Origin: Agriotes lineatus
Taxonomy: Eukaryota > Arthropoda > Insecta > Coleoptera > Elateridae
Reading direction: 5' to 3'
Assembly: GCA_940337035.1 (NCBI GenBank)
Contig: OW679203.1
Location: 27,537,495-27,601,494 of the forward strand
DNA length: 64,000 nt
Made by a program: the position numbers and the translations under genes. Shown piece after piece: positions 1 through 10,479 of this stretch (position 1 is the stretch's first letter; every line of letters starts with the position of its first letter). Under the pieces are notes generated by a model. It saw only the letters and a program-made list of their open reading frames with translations. It had not been told where the DNA came from and searched no databases.

Positions 1-356
1 GTAGTTCTACGTTTGATTGCAGTTGTTAAATTGTAACTGCTTCTTCCATACCATGGATTTTTAGAAAATGTCAGTACTCTAGCTTGTTCTAAATGTTGAA
101 TCTAAACAACCTTATACCAACAACGATTATTATTATTAAATAGAACCAATGCGTTTACTCGTGATATTTTAAACAAAATAACAGTTTGAGAACGTTCTAG
201 GACAGATATGAAGGATTCCGAATTTTCAGTCTGGTGCAAACTTGTGTCCTTTACCCCCCCTTTCTAACGTCAGTTATAGAGCCGTTGTATTATTCAGCAC
301 AGACCACCACACATTCACTCTACTTATTCGAATAGTTACATAGACTGAGCGTAATG
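1..356. other. Left-edge non-coding sequence
   Basis: AT-rich sequence before the first recognisable retrotransposon residues. It has a short ATT run near 127-138 and a C run near 256. I see no coding or RNA gene. It may hold unrecognised 5' sequence of the LINE that follows. Confidence 0.4.
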
Positions 357-2670
357 CAATTAGTCATTGTTGGACGACATGGTGAAGATGCAGTGAATAA
401 TAATGGGACTCGGTTGATTGAGATTTGTGAACAATTTTCGCTCAGAATAATGAACGGATTTTTTTAGCATGGCGATATACACAAATTTACAAGAAGGCAT
501 TCCAACGGTACATTATCTATCATCGACTACGTCATCTTAAAACAGTCTACAAAAATAAAAGGTCAGGACTTCAAAGTACAACGACGAGCAGAATGTGGAA
601 GTAACCACTTTATGCTAAAAGCGACGCTACTTTTTAATTACGCGGCAAGACATCAGCAAGCTAGAGATTTGAAGGGCGAAGAGTTACATCATGTACTAGA
701 GCATCCAAAATACAATCTGAATGGGTTGCAAGATGAGTCAATCTCCTTCTTATACAAGTTAAGGTTGGCACTGAAGCTGAATAATCAAATAACGGATAAC
801 GCAAATCGGATGTACGAACAGTTGTATTTGTATTCATCAGGCTGCACAGGAAGCTTTGGGGGAAGAAATAACGGACAAGAAATATGGAAAGTGTAACTGG
901 TGGACTGACGAATTAACCAATCTGGTTAAAGAAAAAAAGAGTTGTACTATAAATGGCTATTGGCAGAGGACCCACAGGATAGAAAACAATATACCAGACA
1001 GAGATACATTGTCAAGAAGAAAATGATCAAGATTAAAAGTGCCTGCTGGGACAGAAAATGTGCCGAAATAAATAAACTGTTGGGTAGCTCAAGATCTATA
1101 GAAGCTTGGAAATGCATAAACAGCCTAAAAAGCAATACAAACGAAAAAGTTAAAATTGACCCGATCGGCATAGAAAATTGGAAAAAATATTATGAAAGCT
1201 TGTTAACGGAGGATAGAGAGATATACAAGCGTGTAAATGTGCTCAGGTCACAGAAAGTAGAGCATGGCCGTCCTGAAAATATATCACTGGAAGAAGTACG
1301 CCGAGAACTCAAAGGAATGAAAAATAATAGCCCTTGAAATAATGCAAGAAATATTTAACAAATGCATAGCAGAAGACGAGATACCAACAGATTGGAAATT
1401 AGCTCAAATTAGTTCAATTTACAAGAAGGAGTATAAGAGTTACATCTACGATGAGTAAGCTGTATGGGCGCGTAATTAAAAATCGAATAGACAAGGAGAT
1501 TACGGATGTAGAGGAGCAACGTGGGTTCCGGCCAGGAAGGTCTTGCTTAGACAATTTGTTTACTTTAAAACAGCTAATAGAAAAGAAGCTAGCTTGCGGA
1601 AGAGAACTGCATGTCATCTTTGTAGATCTTAAAAAGGCGTATGACTCTGTGCCTCTGAAAAAAGTAATGTCAGTGCGATGTATATAAATGCAATAAAGAA
1701 CATTTACAGTGAAAACTGCAGTATAGTAAAGATAGGAAGAGCATCATCTCGTTCTTTTCGTGTTAATAAAGGTCTTAAGCAGGGCTGCTGCTTGTCCCCT
1801 AGTCTGTTCAAAATATGTCAATAGCGCACTAGATAAATGGACACGAACTTGCAGAAAAATGGGAGTACATATTGGCGATCATCGCATTCACACACTTTTA
1901 TTCGCCGATGATCAGTTAGTTATTGCATAAGACAAAGATGATGCGTCATATATGATAAGAAAGTTAGTCGAAGAATATGAACAATGGGGACTTCAACTTA
2001 ATATAGAAAAAACTAAATACATGGCTGTAGGAGGTGAACAAACGGACCTGAAAACTGACTACGGAACGATACACCACACAAATGTATACAATTATCTAGA
2101 TGTAACGATAACAGCTGACGGAAAGGATGAGCAAGATATATTAAATAAAGCAGGACGGGAAAACAAAATCACTAGAGCACTGCATCCAGTACTATGGAAC
2201 AAATAAATACCACGAAAGACAAAGAAAACCCTATATAAAACGATCTTCGAAAGCTGCGTCACATTCGGTTCTGAAAAATGGGTTGTTAATAAAGCACTAG
2301 AAAGAAGACTTGAGGCCACGGAAATGGAATTCTGGAGGAGAAGTTGTAGTGTCAGTAGGATAGAAAGAATAAGAAATAAAGAAATTAGAGATAAAATGCA
2401 AGTAGAAAAAAGAATAACTGACACAATAGACCAAAAACAATTAATGTGGTATGGTCACCTAAGAAGAATGAAAGACGAGAGGCTACCACTTAAGGCATGG
2501 AAATGAGTGCCATATGAAAGAAGAAAAAAAGGAAGACCCTGTAAATGCTGGACTACAGAAACTCATTGTAAGATGGAGCAAAGACAGCTTCCGGATTTTG
2601 ACTGGCAGAACCGCGACAGGTGGAAAACGGGATGCGAGAGACGGCGCTATCGGCTGTAAAAACCTCGCAA
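357..2670 (+). mobile_element. Decayed non-LTR retrotransposon (LINE, RTE-like), 5'-truncated
   Basis: This is the relic of an ORF2-type protein that nicks DNA and reverse-transcribes its own RNA at the nick. Translating across frames gives the end of an apurinic-type endonuclease domain (RLIEICEQFSLRIMNGFF, then SIIDYVILKQ, about 357-560). It continues through a linker (612-1337) into reverse transcriptase: GFRPGRSCLDNL near 1530, the motif A block VIFVDLKKAYDSVP near 1615-1655, GLKQGCCLSP from 1771, and the catalytic FADD at 1901-1912. The C-terminal WYGHLRRMKDERLPLKAW follows near 2450, and the frame ends CERRRYRL-stop at 2657-2659. Frameshifts and stops break it, and pieces are missing after about 1337 and 1670, so it cannot make protein. 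The 5' end is absent, as is usual for LINE insertions. It runs into an AT tract that is probably its 3' tail. The clade is inferred from motif style; the LINE identity is firm. Confidence 0.88.
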
Positions 2671-2696
2671 ATATATATATATATATATATATATAT
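2671..2696. repeat. (AT)13 microsatellite between LINE tail and PLE
   Basis: A perfect AT dinucleotide run. It probably began as the simple-sequence tail of the upstream LINE. It separates that LINE from the inverted Penelope-like arm, and similar short sequences flank it in inverted orientation. Confidence 0.95.
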
Positions 2697-2721
2697 TACG
2701 AAGGTTTTCGCGGCTGATATG
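2697..2721 (-). repeat. Short inverted copy of the LINE 3' tail
   Basis: Read on the - strand, this stretch contains CAGCCGCGAAAACCTTCG and then an AT run. The LINE terminus at 2648-2670 reads CGGCTGTAAAAACCTCGC before the same AT run. Allowing a few substitutions and one gap, the two are the same sequence facing each other across the (AT)13 tract. It could be an inverted LINE-tail fragment, or a PLE 3' end that happens to resemble it. The forward PLE copy lacks it. Confidence 0.5.
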
Positions 2722-4006
2722 TATTAAAGGTAAACCTTTCAGGGTGTCATACCGCTTAATAAATTTGAAGATTTCTTCAACTGGTTGAAGAACATCTTGA
2801 AGGGCGTTTGGGGTTGAACGACGTTTCGACGAAATCACATTCGTCATTTTCAAGTCCTTATAGTCCTGGTTTGGCTTCTAGTTATGCGGCAACACGACGG
2901 ACTGTCAACTTGATGTACAGCTGACTGAATGGGTTGTTTATCAATTACTGTGGCAACTAGCATCGAGGGAGCTGTACTGCTAGAACGGATGGCTGGTGTT
3001 CGTAGAGAATGGCCGGCCGTTGCTTGTAGTAACGTTGGTAACCACGATGCAGGTAATCGGCTTGTGTCGTCGCGGGTGTTCATACAATTCGGACGTTTCA
3101 CGATTTCGATGGCTTCTCGTATGATGCATGCGTCTTTGTGTTCGACGCTGGCAATGCTCTTGGTGTTGTCGAAATCAATCTTGTGCGAAGTATCCCATAT
3201 ATGATGCACTAGCGATGAAGTGTGTTCCATCTTCTTAACATAATTCTGATGTTCCTCTTTGCGTGCCTTTATTCTCCGGTTGGTGTGGCCTATGTAGCTG
3301 CTATCGCAATCCCGACACGGTATCTCGTAGACTCCTTGGTTTTCCAAAGGGATGTACTCTTTAGGATTCCTCAGTATGGACTGGATTATTCTATCCGTGG
3401 TAAAGGTTGTCCTGATGTTACATTTTCTAAGGATTCTTCCGATTTTCTCTGTCGTGCCTCGGATGTAAGGCAGGTACGCCGTGCCACAAGGTCTCTCCTC
3501 TTCTGCGTCTTGCGTTTTGGTCTTCGGTGGTCGGAACGCTTTCCTAATCGCTGCTCTGCCATAACCATTTTGTTCGAATACTCGAGCAAGGGTTGCTAAT
3601 TCTTGTCTTGTATTCTCCTTGTCGGCTATCCTTCTTGATCTACAAACCAGTGTTGTCAGGACTGATTGTAGTTGAGCAGGGTGGTGGTGTGAATTAGCAT
3701 TTAGGTAGCGATTGGTGTGCGTGGTCTTCCTATAAACCGTGTGCCCCAATTTTCCATTCTTCTTGGTGATGAGAACGTCTAGGAATGGAAGGTGGTTGTT
3801 CTTCTCCAATTCCATCGTAAACTGGATCTTATTATGGATGCTATTGAGATGGGTAAGGAAATCAGCAAGTCGATCCTTACCATGACCCCATATGGCAAAG
3901 ACATCATCGACATACCGAAGCCAAAGTTTCGGTTTGTAAATGGTGCTGTCCAGTGCTTTCGATTCGAAGTCCTCCATGAAGAGATTCGCAATGACGGGAG
4001 ACAAAG
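2722..4006 (-). mobile_element. Inverted partial copy of Penelope-like element (arm 1)
   Basis: A 1285-bp reverse-complement duplicate of 4677-5961. By eye the two arms differ at two positions only (2817 versus 5866, and 3981 versus 4702), with no gaps. It contains the PLE from just after reverse transcriptase motif B through the YVDD motif, the GIY-YIG endonuclease, the stop codon and the 3' flank. It lacks the upstream fingers and motif A. Partial or inverted copies joined to the 5' end are a known hallmark of Penelope-like insertions (the 'pLTR' arrangement), so this is likely part of one insertion event or of two closely timed ones. Confidence 0.93.
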
Positions 4007-4034
4007 AATCTATCCCGTGATGAATCTTTGGCAC
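2850..4034 (-). pseudogene. Truncated PLE RT/GIY-YIG reading frame (inverted copy)
   Basis: An open frame of about 394 codons on the - strand. From SPVIANLFMEDFESK onward it matches the C-terminal two-thirds of the forward copy residue for residue: YVDD catalytic box, thumb/linker, GIY-YIG nuclease with its CxxC, and C-terminal tail. Its first eleven residues are encoded by sequence belonging to the head of the forward copy, so they are a junction artefact. Without RT motif A and the fingers it cannot be an active polymerase. The nuclease part is intact and could be translated only if a transcript crossed the junction. Confidence 0.85.
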
Positions 4035-5833
4035 TCAAGAATCTTCGTCAGAACAACAACATCATTATTCTTCCTGCAGACAAAGGAAATGTCACCGTTA
4101 TCATGAACAACGATGACTACCACTCTAAAATGATGTCTTTACTGCAGGACAGTGCTTACAAATGTATCTCCACAGATCCAACAACGTATTTGGAGAAGAC
4201 CACCAAGTCGAAGATAAAGGAGAGTAACATTGAAACTGAAGTGCAAAATCAACTTATACCTAGAGAAAAGTCGTCTAAATGTCCCAAGATATACGGTCTC
4301 CCAAAAATTCATAAGGATGGAACACCGCTTAGGCCTATCGTTAGTTCCATAGGATCACCTATCCAACGACTTGCAGCGTTCGTAGCTAAACATCTGCAGC
4401 CGCATGTGGCAGATGCGGCTTCATACGTTATGAATTCTACCCACTTCATCGAGATGCTGCAAAAGGAGAAAATTACACCGACCGATATCCTCGTGAGCTT
4501 TGACGTCGTCTCTCTGTTTACTAAAGTGCCAGTTGCCGAAGCTTTAAACGTCATTAAACAGAAGTATGATCCACCTCAACACATCATCAAACTTGCCGAT
4601 CATTGTCTCCAGAATACATATTTCATCTATAATGGTCAACGCTACAAGCAAGTAGAAGGAGCGCCGATGGGTTCACCTTTGTCTCCCGTCATTGCGAATC
4701 TGTTCATGGAGGACTTCGAATCGAAAGCACTGGACAGCACCATTTACAAACCGAAACTTTGGCTTCGGTATGTCGATGATGTCTTTGCCATATGGGGTCA
4801 TGGTAAGGATCGACTTGCTGATTTCCTTACCCATCTCAATAGCATCCATAATAAGATCCAGTTTACGATGGAATTGGAGAAGAACAACCACCTTCCATTC
4901 CTAGACGTTCTCATCACCAAGAAGAATGGAAAATTGGGGCACACGGTTTATAGGAAGACCACGCACACCAATCGCTACCTAAATGCTAATTCACACCACC
5001 ACCCTGCTCAACTACAATCAGTCCTGACAACACTGGTTTGTAGATCAAGAAGGATAGCCGACAAGGAGAATACAAGACAAGAATTAGCAACCCTTGCTCG
5101 AGTATTCGAACAAAATGGTTATGGCAGAGCAGCGATTAGGAAAGCGTTCCGACCACCGAAGACCAAAACGCAAGACGCAGAAGAGGAGAGACCTTGTGGC
5201 ACGGCGTACCTGCCTTACATCCGAGGCACGACAGAGAAAATCGGAAGAATCCTTAGAAAATGTAACATCAGGACAACCTTTACCACGGATAGAATAATCC
5301 AGTCCATACTGAGGAATCCTAAAGAGTACATCCCTTTGGAAAACCAAGGAGTCTACGAGATACCGTGTCGGGATTGCGATAGCAGCTACATAGGCCACAC
5401 CAACCGGAGAATAAAGGCACGCAAAGAGGAACATCAGAATTATGTTAAGAAGATGGAACACACTTCATCGCTAGTGCATCATATATGGGATACTTCGCAC
5501 AAGATTGATTTCGACAACACCAAGAGCATTGCCAGCGTCGAACACAAAGACGCATGCATCATACGAGAAGCCATCGAAATCGTGAAACGTCCGAATTGTA
5601 TGAACACCCGCGACGACACAAGCCGATTACCTGCATCGTGGTTACCAACGTTACTACAAGCAACGGCCGGCCATTCTCTACGAACACCAGCCATCCGTTC
5701 TAGCAGTACAGCTCCCTCGATGCTAGTTGCCACAGTAATTGATAAACAACCCATTCAGTCAGCTGTACATCAAGTTGACAGTCCGTCGTGTTGCCGCATA
5801 ACTAGAAGCCAAACCAGGACTATAAGGACTTGA
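4028..5833 (+). CDS. Penelope-like RT plus GIY-YIG endonuclease, N-terminally truncated
   Basis: About 601 residues counted from the TTG at 4028. The frame is open a little further upstream, but there is no ATG at a plausible protein start, so the true N-terminus is missing. Order of domains: ILPADKGN near residue 15; PKIYGLPKIHKDGTPLRPIV around 85-105; motif A SFDVVSLFTKVP with Asp about 159; motif B APMGSPLSP from about 212; motif C YVDD at 248-251; thumb/linker with HLPFLDVLITKKNG near 290. The GIY-YIG nuclease follows, with GVYEI at about 441-445, CRDC, then YIG at 454-456 and the Arg/Glu/His-rich helix after it. The basic, Ser/Thr-rich tail ends SRTRTIRT-like. All RT aspartates and the nuclease tyrosines are present. 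Family assignment is firm. Activity from this truncated copy is doubtful without a promoter and N-terminus. Confidence 0.93.
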   Translation: MALKNLRQNNNIIILPADKGNVTVIMNNDDYHSKMMSLLQDSAYKCISTDPTTYLEKTTKSKIKESNIETEVQNQLIPREKSSKCPKIYGLPKIHKDGTPLRPIVSSIGSPIQRLAAFVAKHLQPHVADAASYVMNSTHFIEMLQKEKITPTDILVSFDVVSLFTKVPVAEALNVIKQKYDPPQHIIKLADHCLQNTYFIYNGQRYKQVEGAPMGSPLSPVIANLFMEDFESKALDSTIYKPKLWLRYVDDVFAIWGHGKDRLADFLTHLNSIHNKIQFTMELEKNNHLPFLDVLITKKNGKLGHTVYRKTTHTNRYLNANSHHHPAQLQSVLTTLVCRSRRIADKENTRQELATLARVFEQNGYGRAAIRKAFRPPKTKTQDAEEERPCGTAYLPYIRGTTEKIGRILRKCNIRTTFTTDRIIQSILRNPKEYIPLENQGVYEIPCRDCDSSYIGHTNRRIKARKEEHQNYVKKMEHTSSLVHHIWDTSHKIDFDNTKSIASVEHKDACIIREAIEIVKRPNCMNTRDDTSRLPASWLPTLLQATAGHSLRTPAIRSSSTAPSMLVATVIDKQPIQSAVHQVDSPSCCRITRSQTRTIRT

Positions 5834-5837
5834 AAAT

Positions 5838-5860
5838 GACGAATGTGATTTCGTCGAAAC
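5838..5860 (+). other. Hairpin with GAAAC just after the PLE stop codon
   Basis: GACGAA, a 6-nt loop and TTCGTC form a perfect 6-bp stem at 5838-5855, followed at once by GAAAC. The same hairpin is mirrored in the inverted arm at 2828-2845. PLEs are known to carry hammerhead ribozyme motifs. The GAAA after a stem recalls that core, but the expected CUGAUGA strand is not intact here, so this is at most a degenerate or unrelated structure. Confidence 0.3.
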
Positions 5861-5958
5861 GTCGTCCAACCCCAAACGCCCTTCAAGATGTTCTTCAACC
5901 AGTTGAAGAAATCTTCAAATTTATTAAGCGGTATGACACCCTGAAAGGTTTACCTTTA

Positions 5959-5977
5959 ATATATATATATATATATA
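5959..5977. repeat. AT microsatellite at the PLE 3' boundary
   Basis: An AT dinucleotide run of 19 bp at the far end of the forward PLE arm. Together with 2671-2696 it brackets the entire PLE pair. This suggests insertion into, or tail growth from, an AT-repeat target. Confidence 0.9.
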
Positions 5978-6749
5978 GTAATTACTGGAATTATTTGTTA
6001 TGGTGGTCTGACTCCCGCCACTGAGTTTTAGACCGGCAGAGGGGCGGGGCGGAGGCATTGTGTTTCTTGCCCGAGTGGAACTCACGTTTTCAGAGGCCAG
6101 ATAACAATCATTTAGTTTACACGTGCGGGTTTTAGCCTTCTCAGGAATGCGATGTGTTAGCCGTGTGGAAGCGCTTTTTGCGTTCCTTTTGGAGTCGCCG
6201 GTTTTGTTACCGGATAAAAATAGGATCCCCAAATGCAACAACACTTGAATTTCAGTTCTCGTTCCACTGAGGTATCGTAGAACTTTACAATTCAATATAT
6301 ACCTGAAATTACCAGCACCGCCGCGAATTGCCAACTGCCACTTTGATTTACAACAGCTTGAAGCTTGACCAAGGTCCTCGCTAGCTGTCTTTCCTTGCTG
6401 AGGAACTCTTCAGGTTTCCCGCGAACTCGGAACAACTGCTGCCAACTCATTCGTTCGCCCGAAACTTTTGCTCGTTCCGCTCTTCAGCGGCGGATAAGTA
6501 TACGCCTGACATGTTTTTGGATATATTAGCGTCTATGATTTCCCTGCATGTACATCTTTGGGCTCATCCCTATCTTGGAGCGCTAATTTCTACTTGAAAC
6601 CTTGGCTGATTTGCTAACCGGTCATCAAAACTTATTCTTTTGTGGTTCTACATATTCACCAAAGCTTCGAATTATTGTTGGGAATGGTCTTTGGTTTGTG
6701 ACCTTAATTCAAATTTCCTACATTTCTAGTTTGTTGATTTTCAGCTTTA
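5978..6749. other. Unassigned, locally GC-rich block
   Basis: No gene recognised. The stretch 6020-6500 is richer in G+C than its surroundings (for example around 6036-6060 and 6430-6500). On the - strand it has a 136-codon open frame with no family resemblance I can name. It could be part of an LTR-type leader or another old element, but nothing decides it. Confidence 0.3.
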
Positions 6750-7345
6750 TTTTCGGTGCTTCTGTCCGACAGTCGCCCCTCGTGGAAGACTTGGCACGCT
6801 TTGCCTCGGTAGGGTCTCTTTAATGGCGTTAACTATTTTATCTGGCACTCCATATGCTTTCAGATGCTCCCACATCGTCTCTCTGCTTAGATTATCAAAG
6901 GGTTTCTCAAAGATTACGAAGATAGTGTAGAGGCGGACACTCCACATAGTGTTCGGCAATGATGTGGAACGTGTTTATTTCATCGATACAGGATCAGTGT
7001 AGTCAAAACTCTGCTTGATTTCTTCACAGTCGGGCGATGTGCTTCTTCGCTGTATTGAGTAGGACTTACTTGCCTAGGGTGGAGACAGGCGTAATTACTC
7101 ACCAGTTGTTGCGCATTGTCTTCCTTTGTTTCCTCCAGTTTTCAGTGATCAATACCTTCTCGAACAGCGGTTGCTGTGATTCCAACGTCAGCTTTTACAA
7201 TTTTTGGTATGATGCCGTCGATGCCCTTGGCTTTTCCGTCTTTAGTGCCACCTTTATTTTATTCACTATTGGTGGATTGGTGTAGATTCTCCCATTTGGT
7301 TCAGCATTAACTGCTTCGTCGTCCTCATCTGCCACTTCGGTATCT
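6750..7345 (-). mobile_element. LINE reverse transcriptase fragment
   Basis: Read on the - strand, the upstream part gives PPIVNKIKVALK near 7250 and then, with a shift, GKAKGIDGIIPKIVKAD (7190-7235), the conserved start of many LINE reverse transcriptases. Further down comes FEKPFDNLSRETMWEHLKAY followed by GVPDKIVNAIK (about 6850-6925), matching the RT motif A neighbourhood (FEKAFDS in active relatives, so the key Asp is retained but its surroundings are changed). The frame then stops near 6747. The segment between is shortened and frameshifted. It is a dead fragment of a LINE different in sequence from that at 357-2670. Confidence 0.75.
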
Positions 7346-9844
7346 TTGATTCGACCTTCTGCAAACTACCCTCTCCACCTTGTTCCTTAATGGTCGAGTC
7401 TTCGCAAATGTCTCTCTAATAGCATTCTCGTTTATGTCATACGCTCTTAACGTGACCATTACCAGGAGCCTTCTTCACTCGCTTTCAACTCTTCTGTGCA
7501 GTTTCATACCGTATATTTGTTAGTAGCCAACTACACCGTTCTGATAGCTTCGTGATAAGGTATTTGGTTAATTTTAGAGATATTTCTAAAATGGAGCTAA
7601 TGTGTTGCGATAATTTTTTGTGTATCTGCGTATTATACGCGACCCCACTCCAGGTGTTGCCATATTCTCGCTTGTAGTACAGCACATATTTTGTTCTGCG
7701 TAGCATCAGCTCCTTTTTCTAATCGAATCCTTGCCTGTCCTAGCCACAATCAGCATGTCTCACTGTCTCCACAGTGCAGTATTGTGAACAGTCACCCTTA
7801 TTTACCTGGGTCATTATACTTTTGAAATTCTATGTAATAATTTGTTTTTGATTCATCAATTTGATATTCTTTAAAATATGTTTAGATATACTATCGCGAA
7901 TTCATCTAAAGTCAGAGTTTCTGACAATCATTTCAGTCAAAATAGATTTGACACACGAAGACTAAAGCTACTGTTGCGGGATTAATAAAAACGCTTAAAT
8001 ACACATTTTTGCATTTATTTTCTTCCGTTTATAGAGCAACTTAAGTTTTATAAAGTTACTTATTAACTACTAAATTCTCAGTTCAGTTTGACCAAGAAAA
8101 CTCGGTAGGCGTTCTCAGAATTTCTAATAAGCCTATCAAAGCAGCTCTTAATTTTAAAAATAAACGTGATAATGCATAATCGCTCTATACTGCTATGTAT
8201 CCTTGAAATTTGTAAGTTTCACTCGCCAAATCCACTAAAAGAATTTGCTCCAACCGGCACGTATTCTTAGCCAATTTTTTATGGCCGAGTAGCAATTTTT
8301 GAGCTTCTGATCACGCACTTATAATCTAGCTTCGCCCAATTTTTCGGCCTACGAGGTAAACCCTGCATAAATTTACCCTTGTTCTTCCGTGAGATTCAAA
8401 TATTTCCATCTTCCTACAGAAAGGCGCGTTCTAAATACCGGCTTTCAACCGCCTGTTGTAACTTTAATATGACCATTTTGCCTACGAAATTCTACCTTAA
8501 AAATATTTACGATACAAATTACTTATGGCTAACTAAAGTACAGTCTATTCTTACAACCGCGTATAGTTTATTTTCACAAAAGAACACAAATCGTAAGAAT
8601 GGCCTTTTTCTATTTAATAACAAAATTTGTTTAAATAAAAAATGTTTGAGTAAATAAAAACAACCCCCCATTTTACTATAGTACAAATGCGAGGTGTGCG
8701 AATGTACCCTAAATTGTATTCTTGGTAAGTTTTTGAGCATGGTGTCACAAAGTCTTAGAAGTAAAGAGGCATATCTGCGAATAAACAAAAATATTTACCC
8801 ACGAAGTTAAAAAGTGTATTAACAGGGTGCTGTCTAATTGGCAGAGTAAGTGTGTAACTGTCACTTATGACATCTACCTTACCAGCAAATAAAATTGAGC
8901 AGAAGAATAAAAATTAAGTTATTAAGCCATATTTAAAAGAATAATCATGGACAAGAATTTCATGTTTCTCATAAAGGTAGCTCTTTATTTATGAAAAGGC
9001 AATTCAAATAATAAATAGCCATAGTTATTTATCATTAAAAAGTTCAGTCAGCTTGATACAACTGCAATTTTATATTATACACTGTTTTTAACAGAATCCA
9101 CTGAATTCCTATGATATATGCATGCAAATGTGGGTTCATTATTGACGATACAAAACAATGCATTTAACCGAACACCGCACAACGTCAAAAATGAGCCTGT
9201 TATAAAGTATTCATGCCCCGACGCGCCAAAATTCAAATGATCGCGCTTCGCAAACCCCCGGCCTGTTAAATCCGTGACCTGAACGAAATCACGTCCGGAA
9301 GAGATTATTTCCCACTTTCCCCGGCTTCTGCCGCTCAAAGCAGCCCATAATGATACCGTATGCTACATTTTGCGATTGCTTTTACTAATTCTGACAGCCC
9401 GCGATTTTTTCCGACCTCTCCGTGATCGACCCCGCAATTACCGCCCCGCGAAGGCGAAATATGGATTTCCAGACGATTGTGGACGTCTAGAAAGTGGGCA
9501 CCTTGACTTTATGCCAAGCGTTATCGGTGTGCAAATTGGGGCAGACCCTCCAGATCCTAAGAGCTTTCCGACTACGGAAAGAGTTATTAAGTCGAGCTTT
9601 TTCTTGCAGGGGCTGCGGCTAATGAATTTGAATGGGGGTTGAATCTGTCGGGCGACTTGGCCACTTGCAGCTTTCAATTAAGTTGTCTCTGTGGTTTATA
9701 TTATGTCTTCTTTCAAAAGACAATGGAAGGGTGGCGTCAGACTGAAGGTATTGTTTTAGATGTAAAAATAATTTCATTTATTACATTTCTTCTTTTTCTT
9801 CTTTTTAGAAAACAGCAATAAATCTAACAAAAACAATATATTTT
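7346..9844. other. Non-coding interval
   Basis: AT-rich sequence without recognisable genes. The first 100 bp may extend the - strand LINE fragment upstream. Around 9200-9650 the base composition becomes more balanced and short open frames appear on both strands. None shows a domain I recognise. Confidence 0.4.
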
Positions 9845-10155
9845 AAAAAAAACTTCTCATTTGCTGCACTTATCTTGTTTATATAAAGAAAAATACTTGT
9901 CTACAGTAATGTAGGTTTGCAATAGCATGTTGTCTATCTCTTTCCTCTTCTTCGTCTTCTATGGTAAATTCGAAAAAAGTTACAGTTACTACACTGATTT
10001 TTCTTTCTAAAACACACCAGTAATTTAAAGGAACATCGTTTTTAATAGCCTCTCAGTTACTCGACTTATGTTCTCTGTATAAAGAAAATTAATCGTTTAC
10101 AGTAGTATTTGCATAAGGCTTACAATACTACATTCTCTTTCTTCTTCTTACTCGT
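9845..10155 (+). repeat. Diverged direct duplication (units 9845-9955 and 10047-10155)
   Basis: The two units can be aligned along their length. Both run from a CTCA...TTACT/TGCTGCACTTAT start, through TATAAAGAAAA, a TTACAGTA/CTACAGTA block and a TTGCAATA/TTACAATA block, into CTCTTTC and CTTCTTC. They start about 200 bp apart and have many substitutions, so this is an old local duplication. No coding content is evident. Confidence 0.6.
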
Positions 10156-10479
10156 ATATCGCCTATTTTTGTTCCCACACTTATGGCGTGAAATCCATAA
10201 TCAGTATGCGCTTCAATACCATGTCTGTATTAACACCGCATCTAGTTTCTTCATGCACTGGTAAGAAGTCATCAACATCTGAATCGAATATTCGTAGACT
10301 TCATAGTTTCAATGACTTTTCAATAAATTCTACACGCGCTGTATATACGTTAAGAAATATTTTACCATACTTCCCTGTGCTCTTACAAAAATAGAGATGA
10401 AAGAGTGCCTCAATAAGAAATACAAGTTATGAATTTGGTGGTTATTAATTCGACCACTTTGTTGCAGGAAAAGCTCCGT
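10156..10479. other. Non-coding interval
   Basis: No feature recognised. A 68-codon + strand frame (10188-10394) has no similarity I can identify. Confidence 0.35.

Larger units (their letters stand above)
4007..5961 (+). mobile_element. Penelope-like retroelement (forward copy, 5'-truncated)
   Basis: PLEs are retroelements whose single protein joins a telomerase-related reverse transcriptase to a GIY-YIG endonuclease, distinct from LINE and LTR elements. Here PLE-type sequence starts abruptly at about 4007, directly at the junction with the inverted arm, and runs through one uninterrupted frame to a stop at 5831-5833. About 128 bp of 3' flank follow, then a second AT run (5959-5977). The intact frame and near-identity of the arms indicate a young insertion. 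The missing N-terminus indicates 5' truncation on insertion. Confidence 0.93.

Noticed and set aside
2929..3599. Long + strand frames of 91 and 125 codons
   Set aside because: They are antisense to the inverted Penelope-like frame and recur identically opposite the forward copy, so they are shadows.
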